Below, in pieces: positions 52,063 through 60,967 of a stretch of DNA of 64,000 bases. This DNA comes from Agitococcus sp. GTDB taxonomy: Bacteria > Pseudomonadota > Gammaproteobacteria > Pseudomonadales > Moraxellaceae. Below the pieces are notes generated by a model. That model saw nothing but the letters and a program-made list of their open reading frames with translations. It searched no databases and was not told the origin of the DNA. A program made the translations under genes and the position numbers. How positions within the stretch are numbered: the stretch's first letter is position 1; each line of letters starts with the position of its first letter. The DNA lies in NCBI GenBank assembly GCA_030646715.1, contig JAUSLJ010000046.1, positions 62,001 through 126,000 on the forward strand. Direction: 5' to 3'.

Positions 52063-54426
52063 ATGACCGCCATGCCTTATGTTTTTAATGGTGCAGTGAA
52101 TGTTCCCAACACCGCCACCAATTTGCCGACAGCGTGTTCCTTGTGTTCACACAATTGCGGTTTGCGTGTCGATGTCGAAAATAACAAAATCGTCGCGGTG
52201 CGTGCAGATGAGGCACATCCGTCAACCAAAGGCTATTCCTGCAATAAAGCCTATGCCATTGCTAACTATGTCAATCATGCCCAGCGTGTTCAATATCCCT
52301 TAAAAAAGCGTCCTGATGGCACATTCGAGCGCATTAGTTGGGACAACGCGATTACTGAAATCGCCGCCAAACTCAATCATATTCGTCAAAATCATGCCCC
52401 GCGAGCCATTGCCTTTGCAGGATTGGGCGGGCAGGGTAACCATTCGGCAGGCTTTGGTGCTATTCCGTTAATGTATGGCATTGGCACGCCGATGGTGTTT
52501 ACTGCCTTAGCGCAAGAAAAAACCCAGCATTGGCTCAACGACCGCCGTATGATTCGTGGCACTCATGACATTTATCTTGTTCCCGATAAGCATAATGCCA
52601 AATTTATGTTGTTGATTGGCACAAATCCGCACATTAGCAATCAAGGTAGTAATCCTAAAGAAGCTCTTAAAGATATCTTTCGTGATGAGCAACGGCGCAT
52701 GATTGCCGTTGATCCTCGTATCACCGAAACCACGCGTTTAGCGGATAGACATTTACGCATTAAACCCGCCAAAGATTTGTACTTTTTATTGGCCTTAGCA
52801 GGCATTTTAGTGCAAGAGAATTTAGTTGATAGCCATTTTATCAACACCAAAACCGAAGGTTATGAAAAACTAGCAACTATTTTTGAGCGCATTAATATTG
52901 CTGAAATGGCCGAGCGTTGTGGCTTGAGCGAAGAAGATATTCGTGCCACTGCGCGTGAATTTGGTCAAACCAAACCTGCCACCATTGCCTTTGATTTAGG
53001 CATAGAACATTCGTCATTTAACACGCTGACCTCTTATATGGTTCGCGTGTTATTAATTATGACAGGAAATTATGGACGAAAAGGGGGCAACTTTTTTGTT
53101 CAGCTTTTTGGCCCTAAAATGCCGTATTTCAAAGAAATGACCAAAGCACTTGAGTCTTCTATTGAAGGCATTCCTGCGGTGTTGCCTATTCCACAATTTC
53201 CACCTGCAATTATTCCCGAAGAAATTCTATCATCACATCCTGACCGTATACGGGCATTGATTTGTGATGGTACGAATCCCTTAGCGAGTTACCCTGATAC
53301 TGGTCGTTTTAGAGCGGCATTTGCCAAGCTAGATTTGCTAGTGGTGATTGACCCTGCCATGAGCGAAACCGCACAAGTCGCTGATTATGTATTACCTGCG
53401 CCCGCAGGATATGAAAAGTGGGAGTTTTCAATTTTTCCTAAAGATATTATCGCGCCACAGGTTCGTCCACCTGTGGTTAATCCTTTGGGTGAAGCCTTGC
53501 CCGAAGTGGAGATATATTATCGTTTAGCACGAGCAATGGGTATTGTCGGTGCTGCGCCGAAAGCCTTACATAAACTGGCTAAAAGTGCGCGGACAACATG
53601 GGGCGCACCTGCCTATTTAGCTGCCGTTAATAGTTACGCTTTAGCGAGTAGTAAGCTAGAAAGTGTCGGTTCAGTGATCGCACGTTCGGCGTATTTAACC
53701 TATGAAACACTGGGCGCAACACTGCCAAATCCTATGCTGACTTATATATGGTTAAGTGCTTTAGGTTATGCCACCACACGCCGCGATCAAATTGAACGTG
53801 CATTACCTGAAACGAAAAAAATCCGTAACCCATTTGCGTTAACGGAATTTGTCTTCAAAAAGTTACTCGATCATCCCGAGGGGGTGTTGTTGGGGCATTA
53901 TGAGATGGAGAAAAACTTTGAAGCGAACTGTGGCAACAAGAATGGCAAAGTAAAAATGTATTTTGACGATTTTGCCCAAGATATTAGTCGATTATTGTTA
54001 AAAGACAGTGAGCCACACGATCCACAATATCCCTTTATTTTGAATGGTGGCTTACGCACAGGTTTTACCGCCAATACCATTATGCGTGACCCCAGTTGGC
54101 GTAAAGGTCGCGCGATTCATGCTTCGTTGTATATGTCCGAAGCTGATGCTGCTGCTTTGGAAGCTAAAGAGGGCGAGTTAATGCGAATTACCTCTAAACG
54201 CGCCTCCATTACAGCACCATTAAAAATCGACAAAAATACGCTCGCGGGGCATTTGCATTTGCCAAATATTTTGGGGCAAAACTATCCTGATCCTGTTACG
54301 GGGGAATTAAAGCCAACGGGTGTGTCGATTAATGAATTGGTCGATGCGATGGACAGAGATCCTTATACCGCGTGTCCACATACCAAGAGGATTCGCTGTA
54401 AAGTGGAGCGAGTAGAAGTGGTATAA
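52063..54426 (+). CDS. Molybdopterin-dependent oxidoreductase (DMSO-reductase superfamily), paralogue 2
   Basis: 787 residues, with an iron-sulfur site Cys25, Cys28, Cys32 and Cys60 (CSLCSHNC, KGYSCNKA). It shares GGQGNHSAGFG, ALAQEKT (148-154), LLIGTNPHISNQG and MIAVDPRITETTRLADRHL with paralogue 1, and the C-terminal domain has LNGGLRTGFTANTIMRDPSW. No Tat signal. As in paralogue 1, no Cys/Sec/Ser is seen where a metal ligand would be expected. It ends the block before a 128-bp gap with a large palindrome. The two enzymes probably act on related substrates or as a pair. Confidence 0.88.
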   Translation: MTAMPYVFNGAVNVPNTATNLPTACSLCSHNCGLRVDVENNKIVAVRADEAHPSTKGYSCNKAYAIANYVNHAQRVQYPLKKRPDGTFERISWDNAITEIAAKLNHIRQNHAPRAIAFAGLGGQGNHSAGFGAIPLMYGIGTPMVFTALAQEKTQHWLNDRRMIRGTHDIYLVPDKHNAKFMLLIGTNPHISNQGSNPKEALKDIFRDEQRRMIAVDPRITETTRLADRHLRIKPAKDLYFLLALAGILVQENLVDSHFINTKTEGYEKLATIFERINIAEMAERCGLSEEDIRATAREFGQTKPATIAFDLGIEHSSFNTLTSYMVRVLLIMTGNYGRKGGNFFVQLFGPKMPYFKEMTKALESSIEGIPAVLPIPQFPPAIIPEEILSSHPDRIRALICDGTNPLASYPDTGRFRAAFAKLDLLVVIDPAMSETAQVADYVLPAPAGYEKWEFSIFPKDIIAPQVRPPVVNPLGEALPEVEIYYRLARAMGIVGAAPKALHKLAKSARTTWGAPAYLAAVNSYALASSKLESVGSVIARSAYLTYETLGATLPNPMLTYIWLSALGYATTRRDQIERALPETKKIRNPFALTEFVFKKLLDHPEGVLLGHYEMEKNFEANCGNKNGKVKMYFDDFAQDISRLLLKDSEPHDPQYPFILNGGLRTGFTANTIMRDPSWRKGRAIHASLYMSEADAAALEAKEGELMRITSKRASITAPLKIDKNTLAGHLHLPNILGQNYPDPVTGELKPTGVSINELVDAMDRDPYTACPHTKRIRCKVERVEVV

Positions 54427-54481
54427 CGACTTAAATGTTTCTTAAGCCTTCTTCGTGAGGGCTTGTTTTTGCATCTTTAAT

Positions 54482-54530
54482 AATTAATATACAAACGTAT
54501 AGACAAGTGTATATTAATTGATATACTTGC
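54482..54530. promoter_or_regulatory. Large palindromic operator upstream of the desaturase pair
   Basis: AATTAATATACA (54482-54493) and TGTATATTAATT (54508-54519) form a perfect 12-bp dyad with a 14-bp spacer. An overlapping dyad GTATAT-TAATTG-ATATAC follows (54509-54526), and CAAGTGTATA is mirrored by TATACTTG. The array ends about 25 bp before the gene start. Likely regulator site, for example of a TetR/DesT-type protein. Confidence 0.6.
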
Positions 54531-54554
54531 TCAAAACCCACCTAGAGCCAGTAT

Positions 54555-55646
54555 ATGTTTGCCAAACCGCTTAACCTTCGTGAATTTTTTAGTCCCATCA
54601 TTGCCGCTGACGTGTTTGATTTTTGGGCAGGAGAGTGCCGTTCGTTATTAACATGGCAGCGACCTCTGGCTCGGATTGTTGAGCGTCGGGTAGAAGCTAA
54701 AAACACCGTGACTTTAGTGTTAAAGCCAAATAAACACTTTTTGGGATTTAACGCAGGTCAGCATATTAATGTCACAGTTGAAGTCAATGGCATACGCTTA
54801 ACGCGTAGTTATAGCTTGACCAATATTCCCAATAAAAAAAGCTTGCTCGCGATTACCGTCAAAGCAGTAGAAAATGGCAAAGTCAGTTCCTATTTATGTC
54901 AAAAAGCGCAAGTCGGTGAGATTGTAGAAATCGGCCAATCGTTTGGCGAAATGACTCTAACGACAGCACCTTCCAAACCTTCCGTATTTCTCGCCGCAGG
55001 TAGTGGTATTACGCCATTAATGAGTTTGATTCGCCACTTAACAGCGGAGCAACTAACTCAGCCAATCACTTTAATTTATTGGGCGAAAACGCGCGCAGAA
55101 TTATGTTTTTTTCCCGAGTTACGTCAACTGGAAGCCAATCATACAAATTTCAATGTCACTTTTGCTTTAACAAACGAGACTCATCTTTTAGCAGGTGAGT
55201 TGAATCGTCGTCCTGATGCTGAGTTGTTAACGCAGATTATTCCTAATATTGACAATAGCCAAGTTTTTGCCTGTGGCAACGCAGGTTTTGTTGATTCAAT
55301 ACGCCAGTTAATCGGACAAAAATGTTTGTCATTTCATGCTGAATCTTTTACGCCACCTGTTTTTTCCAATCTGGTATCTCCTGCACTCGGTACTGTGCGT
55401 GTGCAACTTCAAGCCAGTCAAAAAACATTGGAGTTAAGCGCAGGGCAGCCACTTCTAAACGCATTAGAAGCGCAAGGTATTGAAGTGGCATCGGGTTGTC
55501 GCATGGGAATTTGTAATACCTGTGCATGTACGAAATTATCAGGCACAACGCAAGATTTAACTACAGGGGAGCTAACTAGCGAACCACAAAGCGCGTTAAG
55601 GCTGTGTGTCGCTCGTGCTAATTCTGACTTAATTTTAGATTTGTAA
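54555..55646 (+). CDS. Ferredoxin reductase with C-terminal 2Fe-2S domain (DesC-like)
   Basis: 363 residues. The FAD domain (FNAGQHINVTVEVNGIRLTRS, RSYSLTNIP) and NAD domain (SVFLAAGSGITPLMSLIRHL) are followed by a plant-type ferredoxin domain with Cys in GCRMGICNTCACTKL and RLCVARA. It moves electrons from NAD(P)H through FAD to the 2Fe-2S centre and on to a partner oxygenase. It is 14 bp upstream of a membrane desaturase; this pairing matches the DesC-DesB acyl-CoA desaturase system of Pseudomonas. Confidence 0.9.
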   Translation: MFAKPLNLREFFSPIIAADVFDFWAGECRSLLTWQRPLARIVERRVEAKNTVTLVLKPNKHFLGFNAGQHINVTVEVNGIRLTRSYSLTNIPNKKSLLAITVKAVENGKVSSYLCQKAQVGEIVEIGQSFGEMTLTTAPSKPSVFLAAGSGITPLMSLIRHLTAEQLTQPITLIYWAKTRAELCFFPELRQLEANHTNFNVTFALTNETHLLAGELNRRPDAELLTQIIPNIDNSQVFACGNAGFVDSIRQLIGQKCLSFHAESFTPPVFSNLVSPALGTVRVQLQASQKTLELSAGQPLLNALEAQGIEVASGCRMGICNTCACTKLSGTTQDLTTGELTSEPQSALRLCVARANSDLILDL

Positions 55647-55660
55647 TAGGAGCAATATCA

Positions 55661-56764
55661 ATGCACAACACTATTCACAATCGCACATTATCAGCTGAAG
55701 AATTAGCACAATTTGGTGCGGAATTAGATGCTTTACGTGCACGGACAATGGCCGATGTCGGTGAGCTCGATGCGCGCTATATTCGTAATATTGTTAAGGC
55801 GGTACGCTATAGCGAAGTCGCAGGTCGTGGTCTGTTATATGCCAGTATTTTTCCGCCTGCTTGGGTTGCGGGTACATCTTTACTGGCATTATCAAAAATT
55901 TTAGAAAATATGGAACTTGGTCATAATGTCATGCACGGCCAATATGACTGGATGCGTGACCCGCATTTAAACGGTAAAACCTATGAATGGGATATTGTTG
56001 GCACCAGTGATAATTGGCGAAAAACACATAATTTTAAGCATCATACTTATACCAACATTCGTGGTATGGATGATGACATTGGCTATGGCTTATTACGTTT
56101 ATTTCCTGAACAACGCTGGAAGCCTTTTTATTTAGGTCAGCCGATTTATGCGGTTATTTTCGCCTTGTTGTTTCAATGGGGCGTTGCTATTCAAGACCTA
56201 GAATTAGGCAAAGTATTTAGCGGCAAAAAAACTAAAGAACAATTCAAAGAAGAATTAAAACCCGTTACGCACAAAATAAAACGCCAGCTATTGAAAGACT
56301 ATCTGTTTTTTCCTTTGTTAGCTGGGCCTTTCTTTTTACCTGTATTACTTGGCAATATGGCCGCGAATGTTCTACGTAGTTTGTGGACGTTTATGATTAT
56401 TTTTTGTGGACACTTTACCGCTGATGCGGAAGTTTTTCCTAAAAGTGTCTTAGAAAATGAAACACGCGGTAGTTGGTATTTAAGACAATTACGCGGCTCT
56501 TCGAATTTAACAGGTAGTAAAGCCTTTCATATTTTATCGGGTAATTTGAGTCATCAAATAGAACATCATTTATTTCCTGATGTGCCTGCGCGACGTTATG
56601 CCGCAATGTCTATTGAAGTACAAGCGATTTGCCAGCGTTATGGTCAGCACTATAATACAGGCTCGTTAGTGAAGCAGTTTGGTCAAGTTTGTGGTCGAAT
56701 TTTACGTTATTCGTTGCCATCAAAAGCTAAACGTGTAGAAGTGGTTGACGCAATAGCGGTATAA
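55661..56764 (+). CDS. Membrane fatty-acid desaturase (DesB-like)
   Basis: 367 residues. Three His boxes are present: HNVMH (88-92), HNFKHH (123-128) and HQIEHH (near 290), the di-iron ligands of acyl desaturases with the front-end-type HQIEHHLFP motif. Hydrophobic segments are near 55-80, 155-180 and 210-245. It inserts a double bond into an acyl-CoA or phospholipid chain in the inner membrane, drawing electrons from the preceding reductase. The pair is likely repressed by a TetR/DesT-type protein and ends at a strong terminator. Confidence 0.92.
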   Translation: MHNTIHNRTLSAEELAQFGAELDALRARTMADVGELDARYIRNIVKAVRYSEVAGRGLLYASIFPPAWVAGTSLLALSKILENMELGHNVMHGQYDWMRDPHLNGKTYEWDIVGTSDNWRKTHNFKHHTYTNIRGMDDDIGYGLLRLFPEQRWKPFYLGQPIYAVIFALLFQWGVAIQDLELGKVFSGKKTKEQFKEELKPVTHKIKRQLLKDYLFFPLLAGPFFLPVLLGNMAANVLRSLWTFMIIFCGHFTADAEVFPKSVLENETRGSWYLRQLRGSSNLTGSKAFHILSGNLSHQIEHHLFPDVPARRYAAMSIEVQAICQRYGQHYNTGSLVKQFGQVCGRILRYSLPSKAKRVEVVDAIAV

Positions 56765-56769
56765 AAAAG

Positions 56770-56797
56770 AAAAGGGCGAATAAACTTTCGCCCTTTT
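56770..56797. terminator. Bidirectional terminator between the desaturase and fpr genes
   Basis: Perfect 11-bp stem AAAAGGGCGAA / TTCGCCCTTTT with a 6-nt loop, with T-runs on both strands. It lies between convergent stops. Confidence 0.92.
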
Positions 56798-56813
56798 TTG
56801 CACTCAGAAATGA

Positions 56814-57587
56814 TTACTTCTCAACAAACGCCCGTTCAATCACATAATGCGCGGGTTGACCGTGACGTGATTCTTGAAAGCCTTTGGCATCTAAAATGCG
56901 GCAGAAGTCTTTTAACATGCTGGGACTACCGCACATCATCACACGGTCAGTTTCAATATTTAACGGCGGCAAACCAATGTCGCTAAACAATTTACCGCTT
57001 TCCATTAGATCAGTTAAACGGCCTTGATTGCGGAACGGTTCGCGCGTTACGGTTGGGTAGTAAATCAATTTCTTTTTGATTTCTTCGCCAAAAAACTCAT
57101 TGTGTGGCAATTCATTGGTAATGTAATCGGCATAAGCCAACTCATTCACATTACGAACCCCATGAGTGAGAATGACATGGTCAAAACGCTCATACACTTC
57201 AGGGTCTTTAATAATACTCATAAATGGCGCTAAGCCTGTTCCCGTACTGATTAAATATAAGTTTTTACCTGGCAATAAACTTGATTGAACTAAAGTGCCC
57301 GTTGGTTTACGGCTCACTAATAAGGTGTCACCCGGTTTTAAATGTTGCAGGCGTGATGTCAGTGGGCCATCTTGCACTTTAATACTAAAAAACTCTAAAT
57401 TTTCTTCGTAGTTGGCACTGACAATACTGTAAGCGCGCATCAATGGCTTGCCATTCACTTCTAAGCCAATCATAACAAAATGACCATTATGGAAGCGTAA
57501 GCTAGTGTCACGGGTAGTGGTGAAACTAAATAAAGTATCGTTCCAGTGACGGACGGTTAATACGGTTTCAGAAGCAAAAGCAGACAT
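56814..57587 (-). CDS. fpr: Ferredoxin-NADP reductase (Fpr, bacterial subclass I)
   Basis: 257 residues, nearly the length of the Pseudomonas enzyme and ending in the same AFVEK. FAD motif RAYSIVSANYEENLEFFS, NADP motif STGTGLAPFMSII, and CGSPSML near the end. It transfers electrons between NADPH and ferredoxin or flavodoxin, with a role in oxidative stress. Convergent with the desaturase gene; the terminator is shared. Confidence 0.96.
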   Translation of the reverse strand: MSAFASETVLTVRHWNDTLFSFTTTRDTSLRFHNGHFVMIGLEVNGKPLMRAYSIVSANYEENLEFFSIKVQDGPLTSRLQHLKPGDTLLVSRKPTGTLVQSSLLPGKNLYLISTGTGLAPFMSIIKDPEVYERFDHVILTHGVRNVNELAYADYITNELPHNEFFGEEIKKKLIYYPTVTREPFRNQGRLTDLMESGKLFSDIGLPPLNIETDRVMMCGSPSMLKDFCRILDAKGFQESRHGQPAHYVIERAFVEK

Positions 57588-57740
57588 AGTGGCTCTTTCT
57601 CAATCTAGGTGAACATGCTGATATTGTCCCATAAAATAGATTATCAGCTCAAGTGGTGTATTTTTATTTAATCTATAAGTAAAAATGATATATCTATATA
57701 ACTAAATGTATCGCCACCAAATGTTCTCTTTTATAATGAA

Positions 57741-58709
57741 TTACTTGCAGGAGATTGATTGTGGCGTATCTTTAACAACTGCTTGATAATGTTCAGAATA
57801 GTTTTTATTAATTGCTTGTGTATCTTTAACACCCGCATAAGTGCCAATGATATAGGTTTGACTTTTTGCTATACCACTATCCGCATAAGCGGCTATATCG
57901 GTTAAAGCATTACCGTAAACACGAACAATATCTAAACCAACCGTATGGCGTAAATAATTTAGATAGTTTGTTTTATGCGTTTGAATAGCGGGTATTTTGC
58001 TGTTGGCATCATATAAACGACTACGATAATGCCATTCGGGTAGCCCCATTTTTGTAAACCACTGCCGCGAGTCTTTGGTGTCCCATGCGGGACGGGCAGT
58101 TAGATAAATAATTTGATAGCCTTTTTCTTGATAAGCACGCACGACCTTTACAGCATCAACATAAGGTCGTGCGGTTTTCATACCAATATAATCGGCATAG
58201 GCTTCAAAATCGTTGATAGTTAATGTGCCATCAACATCAAAAACAATGGCTTGACGGCCTTGTTCAACCACAGAAATAAAACCATCAACCGTTGATAAAT
58301 CACCTTCAACGACAAAACGAATACGGTATTCGCCAATAGGAAGGTTTTCTTGGTGAATACTGACACGACCATCTTCATCTGTTTTATAACGGCCTAGACT
58401 TTTCCAATCTCTTAATCCAGTGCCTGTTAAATAAACATCAACATATTCATCTTCTAAGTCTTTGTGCACCGCTGCGCCATAATCAAATTTAGCGGTGATA
58501 ACGGCAGTTTGACCTTGTTGAATAATGACATCACCAACCATGTGCCAAGCGGTTTGTGATTTTGCTAATATTTGACTTTTACGATGTTGAAACTTAGTTT
58601 GTTGTTGAGCGACAAACGTCGGCGTATTGATGACCGAGGCATAATCAGGACATTGTGCAAAGGCTGAAAGAGGGTATAGTAGAAGCAGAAAGCGGCAGAA
58701 TTTCAACAC
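57741..58709 (-). CDS. Secreted LNS2/HAD-like phosphatase
   Basis: 322 residues with a signal peptide (FLLLLYPLSAFAQ). Residues about 50-150 form a beta-rich domain (GDVIIQQGQTAVITAKFDYG, IGEYRIRFVVEGD). Residues 155-300 are an LNS2-type HAD domain with the nucleophile motif DVDGTLT (158-164), the TAR motif in IIYLTARPAWDTKDS, and YGNALTDIAAYADSG with the metal-binding Asp. The group resembles lipin and Smp2 phosphatidate phosphatases, so a lipid-phosphate substrate in the periplasm is plausible, by inference. A family-A repeat lies just upstream of its start. Confidence 0.82.
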   Translation of the reverse strand: MLKFCRFLLLLYPLSAFAQCPDYASVINTPTFVAQQQTKFQHRKSQILAKSQTAWHMVGDVIIQQGQTAVITAKFDYGAAVHKDLEDEYVDVYLTGTGLRDWKSLGRYKTDEDGRVSIHQENLPIGEYRIRFVVEGDLSTVDGFISVVEQGRQAIVFDVDGTLTINDFEAYADYIGMKTARPYVDAVKVVRAYQEKGYQIIYLTARPAWDTKDSRQWFTKMGLPEWHYRSRLYDANSKIPAIQTHKTNYLNYLRHTVGLDIVRVYGNALTDIAAYADSGIAKSQTYIIGTYAGVKDTQAINKNYSEHYQAVVKDTPQSISCK

Positions 58710-58722
58710 AATAACTCCTTGA

Positions 58723-58776
58723 GGCTTCGACTCCGCTCAGCCAGCACAAATATGCTCCCTGAGCGGAGTCGAAGGG
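58723..58776. repeat. Palindromic intergenic repeat, family A copy 2
   Basis: 54 bp with a perfect 16-bp inverted arm, CTTCGACTCCGCTCAG / CTGAGCGGAGTCGAAG. 47/54 identical to 20597-20650. It lies between the metG stop and the LNS2 gene start. Confidence 0.9.
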
Positions 58777-58804
58777 ATAAAATTAGTAACCGTCGACAGT
58801 CCCT

Positions 58805-58820
58805 AATAAATTCGCCCCTA
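58805..58820. repeat. Short repeat, family C copy 2 (inverted)
   Basis: AATAAATTCGCCCCTA is the exact reverse complement of 16 nt at 48221-48236. Located 5 bp beyond the metG stop. Confidence 0.65.
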
Positions 58821-58825
58821 CAGGT

Positions 58826-60865
58826 TTATTTAACTTTCATCCCCGCCGTTGAACCATCATCGGGCGATAACAGGAAGATTTCTTTTCCGCCTGCACCAGC
58901 CGCTAAAACCATTCCTTCAGACACGCCAAACTTCATTTGACGGGGAGCTAAATTAGCCACCATTACTGTTAAACGACCAATTAAGTCTTCAGGCTTATAA
59001 GCGGATTTAATACCTGCAAATACCGTCCGCTGTTCATTACCTAAGTCTAAAGTCAGCTTTAATAACTTAGCCGCTTCAGGAATATGTTCTGCATTAACGA
59101 TTTTCGCCACCCGTAAATCGACTTTAGCAAAGTCATCAATGTTAATGGTCGGGGCGATAGCTTCAATTTCAGCCGCTTTGACAACGGCAGGTGTAGCGAT
59201 CACTTTACTGGTCGGCTCTAAGTTTTCCTTAGAGGCTTCTACCATTGCTGCAACTTTGTCTTTTTCCACACGGGTCATTAACGGTGTAAAGGCATTAATC
59301 GTATGGGCAACTAACAATTGTTGACGAGAGTTCCACGCTAAAGAGTCGATATTTAAGAAAGCACGACTGGCTTCGGCAGTGACAGGCAAAATTGGCGCAA
59401 GATACACAATCAATTGACGGAACATATTCAAACCAACACTGCATACTGCTTGAACTTGCTCACGATTAGCAGGGTCTTTAGCCAACGCCCATGGCTTTTT
59501 CTCATCAATATATTGATTCGCTTTGTCGGCTAAGGCCATGATTTCACGCACAGCACGGCCAAAATCACGACGTTCAAAATGTTCAGCAATGCTCACGCCT
59601 GCATCAACAAATTGCGCTAATAATTCAGGTTCAGCACAGCTATCGGCTAATTTCCCTTCAAACTGTTTATTGATAAAACCTGCACAACGACTGGCAATAT
59701 TGACAACTTTTCCCACTAAATCGCTATTTACACGGAAGGTAAAATCTTCTAAGTTCAAGTCAATATCTTCAACCGAACCCGATAATTTCGCAGCAAAGTA
59801 ATAACGCAAGTACTCAGGATTCAAATTATCCAAATAACTCCGCGCTTTAATAAACGTGCCACGTGACTTTGACATTTTTTGACCATTCACCGTCAAAAAG
59901 CCATGCGCAAAAATGCCTGTCGGTTTACGAAAACCTGCACCATCTAACATCGCTGGCCAAAATAAGGCATGAAAATAGACAATATCTTTACCAATAAAAT
60001 GATAAATCTCGGTTTTACCTTCGGCATCGGCTGCCCAATAATCATCAAAGTTGAGGTTTTTCTTGGCGCATAAGTTTTCAAAACTGGCCATATAACCAAT
60101 AGGCGCATCTAACCACACATAAAAATATTTATTTGGTGCATCGGGAATGGCAAAACCAAAGTAGGGCGCGTCGCGGGAGATATCCCAATCGTGCAAACCT
60201 GATTCAAACCATTCGTCTAATTTATTGGATACTTCTGATTGCAAATGACCTGAACGTGTCCACTCTTTTAACATGCCATCAAAATCGGGGAGTTTAAAAA
60301 AGTAATGTTCGGATTCTTTTTCAATCGGTGTTGCGCCAGAAATCGTTGAATAGGGATTTTTTAATTCTGTTGGCGCATAAGTAGCCGCGCAAACTTCACA
60401 CGAGTCACCGTATTGGTCTTTTGCGCCACACTTCGGGCATTCACCTTTAATAAAACGGTCAGCCAAAAACAATTGTTTTTCTGGGTCGAACAATTGACGT
60501 ACAGGACGGGTGGTAATATGGCCGCCATCGCGATTTTTAAGATAAATAAACTCGGACATTTTTTTATTTTCAGGCGAGTGAGTCGAGTGATAATTATCAA
60601 ATTCGATATGAAAACCTGAAAAATCCGCTTCGTGGTCGGCTTTTACAGTGGCAATTTGTGCTTCAGGCGTTACGCCATTTTGTTCGGCTTTGAGCATAAT
60701 CGCCGTGCCGTGAGCATCGTCAGCGCAAACATAAATACAATCATTTCCGCGTGATTTTTGAAAACGCACCCAAATATCCGTTTGAATATATTCAACTAAA
60801 TGTCCCAAGTGAATAGGGCCATTGGCATAAGGTAAAGCACTGGTGACTAATAAACGGCGAGTCAT
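58826..60865 (-). CDS. metG: Methionyl-tRNA synthetase
   Basis: 679 residues from ATG 60865 ([16 protein letters not shown]). The longer frame to 61015 would run into the mrp region and is not used. Class I signatures are HLGH in [15 protein letters not shown] and KMSKS in [13 protein letters not shown]. The Zn knuckle is [17 protein letters not shown]. The C-terminal tRNA-binding OB domain ([20 protein letters not shown]) allows dimerisation, as in E. coli MetG. It charges tRNA(Met). Divergent from mrp with a 102-bp gap. Confidence 0.98.
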   Translation of the reverse strand: MTRRLLVTSALPYANGPIHLGHLVEYIQTDIWVRFQKSRGNDCIYVCADDAHGTAIMLKAEQNGVTPEAQIATVKADHEADFSGFHIEFDNYHSTHSPENKKMSEFIYLKNRDGGHITTRPVRQLFDPEKQLFLADRFIKGECPKCGAKDQYGDSCEVCAATYAPTELKNPYSTISGATPIEKESEHYFFKLPDFDGMLKEWTRSGHLQSEVSNKLDEWFESGLHDWDISRDAPYFGFAIPDAPNKYFYVWLDAPIGYMASFENLCAKKNLNFDDYWAADAEGKTEIYHFIGKDIVYFHALFWPAMLDGAGFRKPTGIFAHGFLTVNGQKMSKSRGTFIKARSYLDNLNPEYLRYYFAAKLSGSVEDIDLNLEDFTFRVNSDLVGKVVNIASRCAGFINKQFEGKLADSCAEPELLAQFVDAGVSIAEHFERRDFGRAVREIMALADKANQYIDEKKPWALAKDPANREQVQAVCSVGLNMFRQLIVYLAPILPVTAEASRAFLNIDSLAWNSRQQLLVAHTINAFTPLMTRVEKDKVAAMVEASKENLEPTSKVIATPAVVKAAEIEAIAPTINIDDFAKVDLRVAKIVNAEHIPEAAKLLKLTLDLGNEQRTVFAGIKSAYKPEDLIGRLTVMVANLAPRQMKFGVSEGMVLAAGAGGKEIFLLSPDDGSTAGMKVK

Positions 60866-60967
60866 GGCGACACTCAAAAGACTAAAAATAAAGGCGTGTA
60901 CTATAACGCATATTGAAAATACGTTAGCATTAGCTTCCAAAAAATTTTGCTGTCCCCAGAGGATGTT

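Noticed and set aside
48278-54426. Selenocysteine (TGA) in the molybdopterin enzymes
   Set aside because: The ALAQEKT position has no TGA and the frames are continuous.
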